From Chromatiales bacterium (lineage in GTDB: Bacteria; Pseudomonadota; Gammaproteobacteria; Chromatiales; Chromatiaceae): a stretch of DNA of 7,190 nt. Positions within the stretch are counted from its first letter, which is position 1. Each line of letters opens with the position of its first letter. Both the position numbers and the translations under genes were made by a program. Where the stretch lies: NCBI GenBank assembly GCA_022360595.1, contig JAKSCN010000679.1:1-7190 (forward strand). The letters run 5' to 3'. The notes below the pieces were generated by a model. That model did no database searches and was not told the DNA's origin. It saw only the letters and a list, made by a program, of their open reading frames with translations. Below are positions 5,276 to 7,190 of the stretch, in pieces.

Positions 5276-6661
5276 ATGATCATGAGCAACATTCTGCAGC
5301 AGGATATACCCTACCATCAGAATAGTGCTGTCTATGTAAATGCTTTGGCTGGGAAGCCTTGGACTCTTTATCTGGATAGCTGTCGGGCTTATTCTGAATT
5401 TGGGCGCTACGATATTGTTGTCGCTGATCCGGTTGCTACAGTCGTCACCCGGGGAGATCAAAGTGAGTTCGCTATTCAGGGTGTTGTTAAGCAAACTGCC
5501 AAAGATCCTTTCAGTCTGACCCGGGGGCTGTTAGGGGACTCGATTGACAACCAAACGACGTATCCTTTTATTGGTGGCGCAATAGGCTACTTTGGCTACG
5601 ACTTGGGGCGTCGTATAGAGCGATTTCCCAGTATCGCTGAAAATGATCAGACACTGCCTGACATGATGGTGGGGATCTATGATTGGGCGCTTATTATCGA
5701 CCACGATCAGCAAAAAACCACTTTAGTCAGTGCGTTGAGGTACCCGGTAACCCACGCTCAGTGGGGAGATCTAGTTGAACTGTTCTCTAATCCCGTCCTA
5801 TTGGATAAACCGCTACAGATTGCTACTCAGGGACCCATGCAATCAAATATGAGTGAAGAGGAGTATCAGGCGGCCTTCAATGCCATTCAGCATTACATTA
5901 CTGAAGGTGACTGCTATCAGGTGAATCTGGCACAACGCTTTCAGTTGCAGTGTGAAGCAGATGCCTGGGGGCTCTATTGTAGGTTGCGAGAGTTTAACCC
6001 GGCCCCTTTCAGTGCCTATTTAAATTTCCCTGAGCAGCAGATTATGAGCTGCTCACCGGAGCGTTTTCTCTGCCTCAATGGAAATAGGGTAGAGACCAAG
6101 CCGATCAAGGGTACAGCTCCGCGTTCTCAGGATCAGCAACTGGATGCCGTATTGAAGCGAAAGCTGGAGCAGAGCCGGAAAGATAGGGCAGAGAACCTGA
6201 TGATTGTTGATCTGCTGCGCAATGATCTGGGTAAAGTTTGTGTGCCTGGCTCGATTGAGGTGACAAAGCTGTTTGACGTGGAGTCATTTCCTTCGGTGCA
6301 TCATCTTGTCAGTACTATCAAAGGTATATTGGCTGATGAGGAAGATGCGCTATCGTTACTGCGTTCAGCTTTTCCCGGCGGTTCTATCACTGGAGCGCCA
6401 AAGTTGCGAGCGATGGAAATTATCGAAGAGCTCGAGCCTCATAGACGTGGTATTTATTGCGGCTGTATCGGTTACATTGGCTATGATGGCAATATGGATA
6501 GCAATATTGCTATTCGCACCTTTCTATATAAAGAGGGCCTGCTCAGCTATTCAGCTGGTGGAGGTATTGTTGCTGACTCCACCTGCGCAGCTGAATATCA
6601 GGAGACTTATCATAAGGCCAGGGTGATGTTTGAACTGTTTGGTTTGGACTCATCAGCCTGA
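5276..6661 (+). CDS. pabB: Aminodeoxychorismate synthase component I
   Basis: PabB converts chorismate and ammonia to 4-amino-4-deoxychorismate, the first step of p-aminobenzoate and folate synthesis. The ammonia normally comes from the glutaminase subunit PabA, which is not in this window. The 461 residues compare with 453 in E. coli. RYDIVVADP (44-52), GYFGYDLGRR (104-113) and LPDMMVGIYDWALI (127-140) match the PabB N-terminal domain. The chorismate-binding half contains GDCYQVNLAQRF (211-222), PIKGTAPR (276-283) with Lys278 as the nucleophilic lysine that separates PabB from anthranilate synthase, ENLMIVDLLRNDLG (306-319), FPGGSITGAPKLRAMEII (366-383) and SAGGGIVADS (426-435). The PIKGT motif makes TrpE unlikely. 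A TGA immediately before the ATG at 5276 fixes the earliest start. A second in-frame ATG at 5282 is equally possible, and neither has a good ribosome binding site. The 3' end overlaps the convergent small ORF by 9 bp. Confidence 0.96.
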   Translation: MIMSNILQQDIPYHQNSAVYVNALAGKPWTLYLDSCRAYSEFGRYDIVVADPVATVVTRGDQSEFAIQGVVKQTAKDPFSLTRGLLGDSIDNQTTYPFIGGAIGYFGYDLGRRIERFPSIAENDQTLPDMMVGIYDWALIIDHDQQKTTLVSALRYPVTHAQWGDLVELFSNPVLLDKPLQIATQGPMQSNMSEEEYQAAFNAIQHYITEGDCYQVNLAQRFQLQCEADAWGLYCRLREFNPAPFSAYLNFPEQQIMSCSPERFLCLNGNRVETKPIKGTAPRSQDQQLDAVLKRKLEQSRKDRAENLMIVDLLRNDLGKVCVPGSIEVTKLFDVESFPSVHHLVSTIKGILADEEDALSLLRSAFPGGSITGAPKLRAMEIIEELEPHRRGIYCGCIGYIGYDGNMDSNIAIRTFLYKEGLLSYSAGGGIVADSTCAAEYQETYHKARVMFELFGLDSSA

Positions 6662-6817
6662 TATCACTACAGCCAGCAGATACACGCCAGTTACTACAGC
6701 AACGGCTAATAAGTGTAAGCGGGTTTCAACCTTGCGGTGCTCGCGCGTGACATCGTATTTCATAATATTGGGAATCAAATTGCGTACTTGATCACGCATA
6801 ACATAGTTAGTGTGCAT
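6653..6817 (-). CDS. Hypothetical 54-residue single-helix membrane protein
   Basis: I do not recognise this ORF. It has 54 codons from ATG (6817) to TGA (6653), with AGAGG at 6826-6830 on the same strand, 8 nt from the start, a good ribosome binding site. Residues 1-33 are polar and basic (DVTREHRKVETR at 22-33). Residues 34-53 form one clear hydrophobic segment, LHLLAVAVVTGVYLLAVVIS, ending just before the stop. This suggests a small inner-membrane protein with its N-terminus in the cytoplasm. It converges on pabB and its last codons overlap the pabB stop by 9 bp; no terminator is visible between the two. The good ribosome binding site and the sharp polar/hydrophobic division argue for a real gene, but its length is too short for certainty and no function can be assigned. 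Confidence 0.6.
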   Translation of the reverse strand: MHTNYVMRDQVRNLIPNIMKYDVTREHRKVETRLHLLAVAVVTGVYLLAVVISG

Positions 6818-6994
6818 AAACTCAACCTCTATTACTTATTGACTCTATGGGGAAGCTCCTTTCCAATATCTTTGTTCTCCTTTGGTTCTTAATCTAGCAT
6901 ATAGAGAACAAAAATAGAACATTTGTTTGTGTAAAAACAATATGTTTCATGAAAACGGTTGGCAGAGAGATATCCAAGACCTTAGGAGGATGGC

Positions 6995-7066
6995 ATGGAT
7001 ACATTAGTAACCTATTGTTTAACAAAAATTTGTTGTATTGTGTGGGTACAAAAATGGTGTGCTTGA
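6995..7066 (+). CDS. Possible 23-residue cysteine-rich peptide
   Basis: A consensus AGGAGG (6984-6989) stands 5 nt before an ATG that opens a 23-codon frame ending in TGA at 7064-7066. The peptide begins MDTLVTYCLTKICC and is largely hydrophobic, with four cysteines (8, 13, 14, 22) and two tryptophans. It resembles no family I know. The evidence is the unusually good ribosome binding site alone. A frame this short arises easily by chance, and AT-rich DNA with TGT codons gives cysteines. It could be a small membrane peptide, a leader peptide for the gene to the right, or nothing. Confidence 0.22.
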   Translation: MDTLVTYCLTKICCIVWVQKWCA

Positions 7067-7100
7067 CGGTAGGTTGCAATTGGCATGAATATTTACCCGT

Positions 7101-7147
7101 TTGACAGCCGACAAGCTGGGTTATCTATCGTTAATTTGGGCTATAAT
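7101..7147 (+). promoter_or_regulatory. Candidate promoter near the right edge
   Basis: A perfect TATAAT (7142-7147) lies 27 bp before a possible ATG at 7175, which would give a leader of about 20 nt. A perfect TTGACA occurs at 7101-7106, but the gap of 35 bp is about twice the normal spacer, so the two hexamers cannot belong to one sigma-70 promoter. Either TATAAT works with a poor -35 around 7119-7125, or TTGACA works with a weak -10 such as TATCTA (7122-7127, short 15-bp spacer). Confidence 0.4.
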
Positions 7148-7174
7148 GCGCAAAAACTGGATAGTGTTGATTAA

Positions 7175-7190
7175 ATGGATAAAGCCAAAA
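7175..7190 (+). CDS. Possible start of a rightward gene (five codons visible)
   Basis: An ATG at 7175 begins MDKAK and stays open to the window edge. It follows the candidate promoter at a sensible distance, but only a weak GGAT (7159-7162), at 12 nt, could serve as ribosome binding site. Too little is present to name a product or to be sure it is a gene. Confidence 0.3.

Larger units (their letters stand above)
6818..7174. other. AT-rich, mostly non-coding region with repeated AACAAA/TTTGTT dyads
   Basis: This stretch separates the leftward small membrane-protein ORF from the right edge and must hold the former's promoter. It contains several ACAA/TTGT inverted repeats: AACAAA (6907-6912) with TTTGTT (6922-6927), AAACA-ATA-TGTTT (6935-6947), and AACAAA-AA-TTTGTT (7021-7034). 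They might be binding sites for a dimeric regulator or only the result of high AT content. On the minus strand two further purine-rich, Shine-Dalgarno-like stretches (AAAGGAG and GGAAAGGAG, around 6850-6885) lie upstream of the small ORF without an evident gene. No RNA gene, insertion sequence or terminator was recognised. Confidence 0.4.

Noticed and set aside
5234..5494. An 86-codon minus-strand frame over the start of pabB.
   Set aside because: It mostly overlaps the conserved 5' part of pabB and its translation resembles nothing; it is taken as a shadow frame.
6847..6897. A 16-codon plus-strand frame (MGKLLSNIFVLLWFLI) that looks like a membrane-protein start.
   Set aside because: No ribosome binding site precedes it. 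Its hydrophobicity follows from being the complement of the purine-rich leader of the minus-strand small ORF, and it stops at once.
901..7020. A 13-bp exact direct repeat TAACCTATTGTTT at 901-913 and 7008-7020.
   Set aside because: A match of this length is roughly expected by chance in a window of this size with AT-rich spacers, and the flanks do not match, so it is not taken as an attachment site or element border.
6894..7079. A 61-codon minus-strand frame in the right-hand AT-rich region.
   Set aside because: It starts with TTG, has no Shine-Dalgarno, and its composition shows no domain or membrane pattern; it looks like a chance frame in AT-rich DNA.
1..7190. Search for CRISPR arrays, tRNA or rRNA genes, insertion sequences, toxin-antitoxin pairs, defence genes or phage genes.
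   Set aside because: None was found by reading; all large frames are explained by housekeeping genes and one metabolic oxidoreductase.

Overview
The window looks like ordinary chromosomal DNA from a gammaproteobacterium. The evidence is the conserved run aroA-cmk-rpsA-ihfB, an S1 protein and a PabB that follow the Escherichia coli proteins almost colinearly, and an rpsA leader of the type known from gammaproteobacteria. Base composition is moderate. Genus cannot be told from the sequence alone, and nothing marks the region as a mobile island: no transposase, integrase, tRNA, rRNA or CRISPR array was seen.

Layout. Positions 1-752 (minus strand) hold the N-terminal third or so of a cytoplasmic-type molybdopterin (bis-MGD) iron-sulfur oxidoreductase that runs off the left edge. 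A 255-bp divergent intergenic region follows. Then come aroA (EPSP synthase, TTG start), cmk (cytidylate kinase, overlapping aroA by one base), rpsA (ribosomal protein S1) behind a structured leader, and ihfB (integration host factor beta). A strong hairpin after ihfB probably ends this operon. pabB (aminodeoxychorismate synthase component I) follows as its own unit. A 54-codon ORF for a one-helix membrane protein converges on pabB and overlaps its 3' end. The last 370 bp are AT-rich and mostly non-coding. They contain a very short ORF with a consensus Shine-Dalgarno, a TATAAT element, and possibly the first codons of a gene that continues past the right edge.

How the genes fit together. aroA makes the precursor of chorismate and pabB spends chorismate on the p-aminobenzoate branch of folate synthesis. 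cmk supplies (d)CDP for nucleic acid synthesis, rpsA is a translation initiation factor of the ribosome, and ihfB is an architectural DNA-binding subunit. The grouping is a growth-linked housekeeping cluster.

I found no clearly novel multi-gene system. The points most worth a second look are the rpsA leader (a terminator-like hairpin followed by two tight hairpins, one with a GGA triloop), the two unannotated small ORFs near the right end, and the changed neighbours of the cluster (pabB directly after ihfB, and a divergent molybdoenzyme before aroA).
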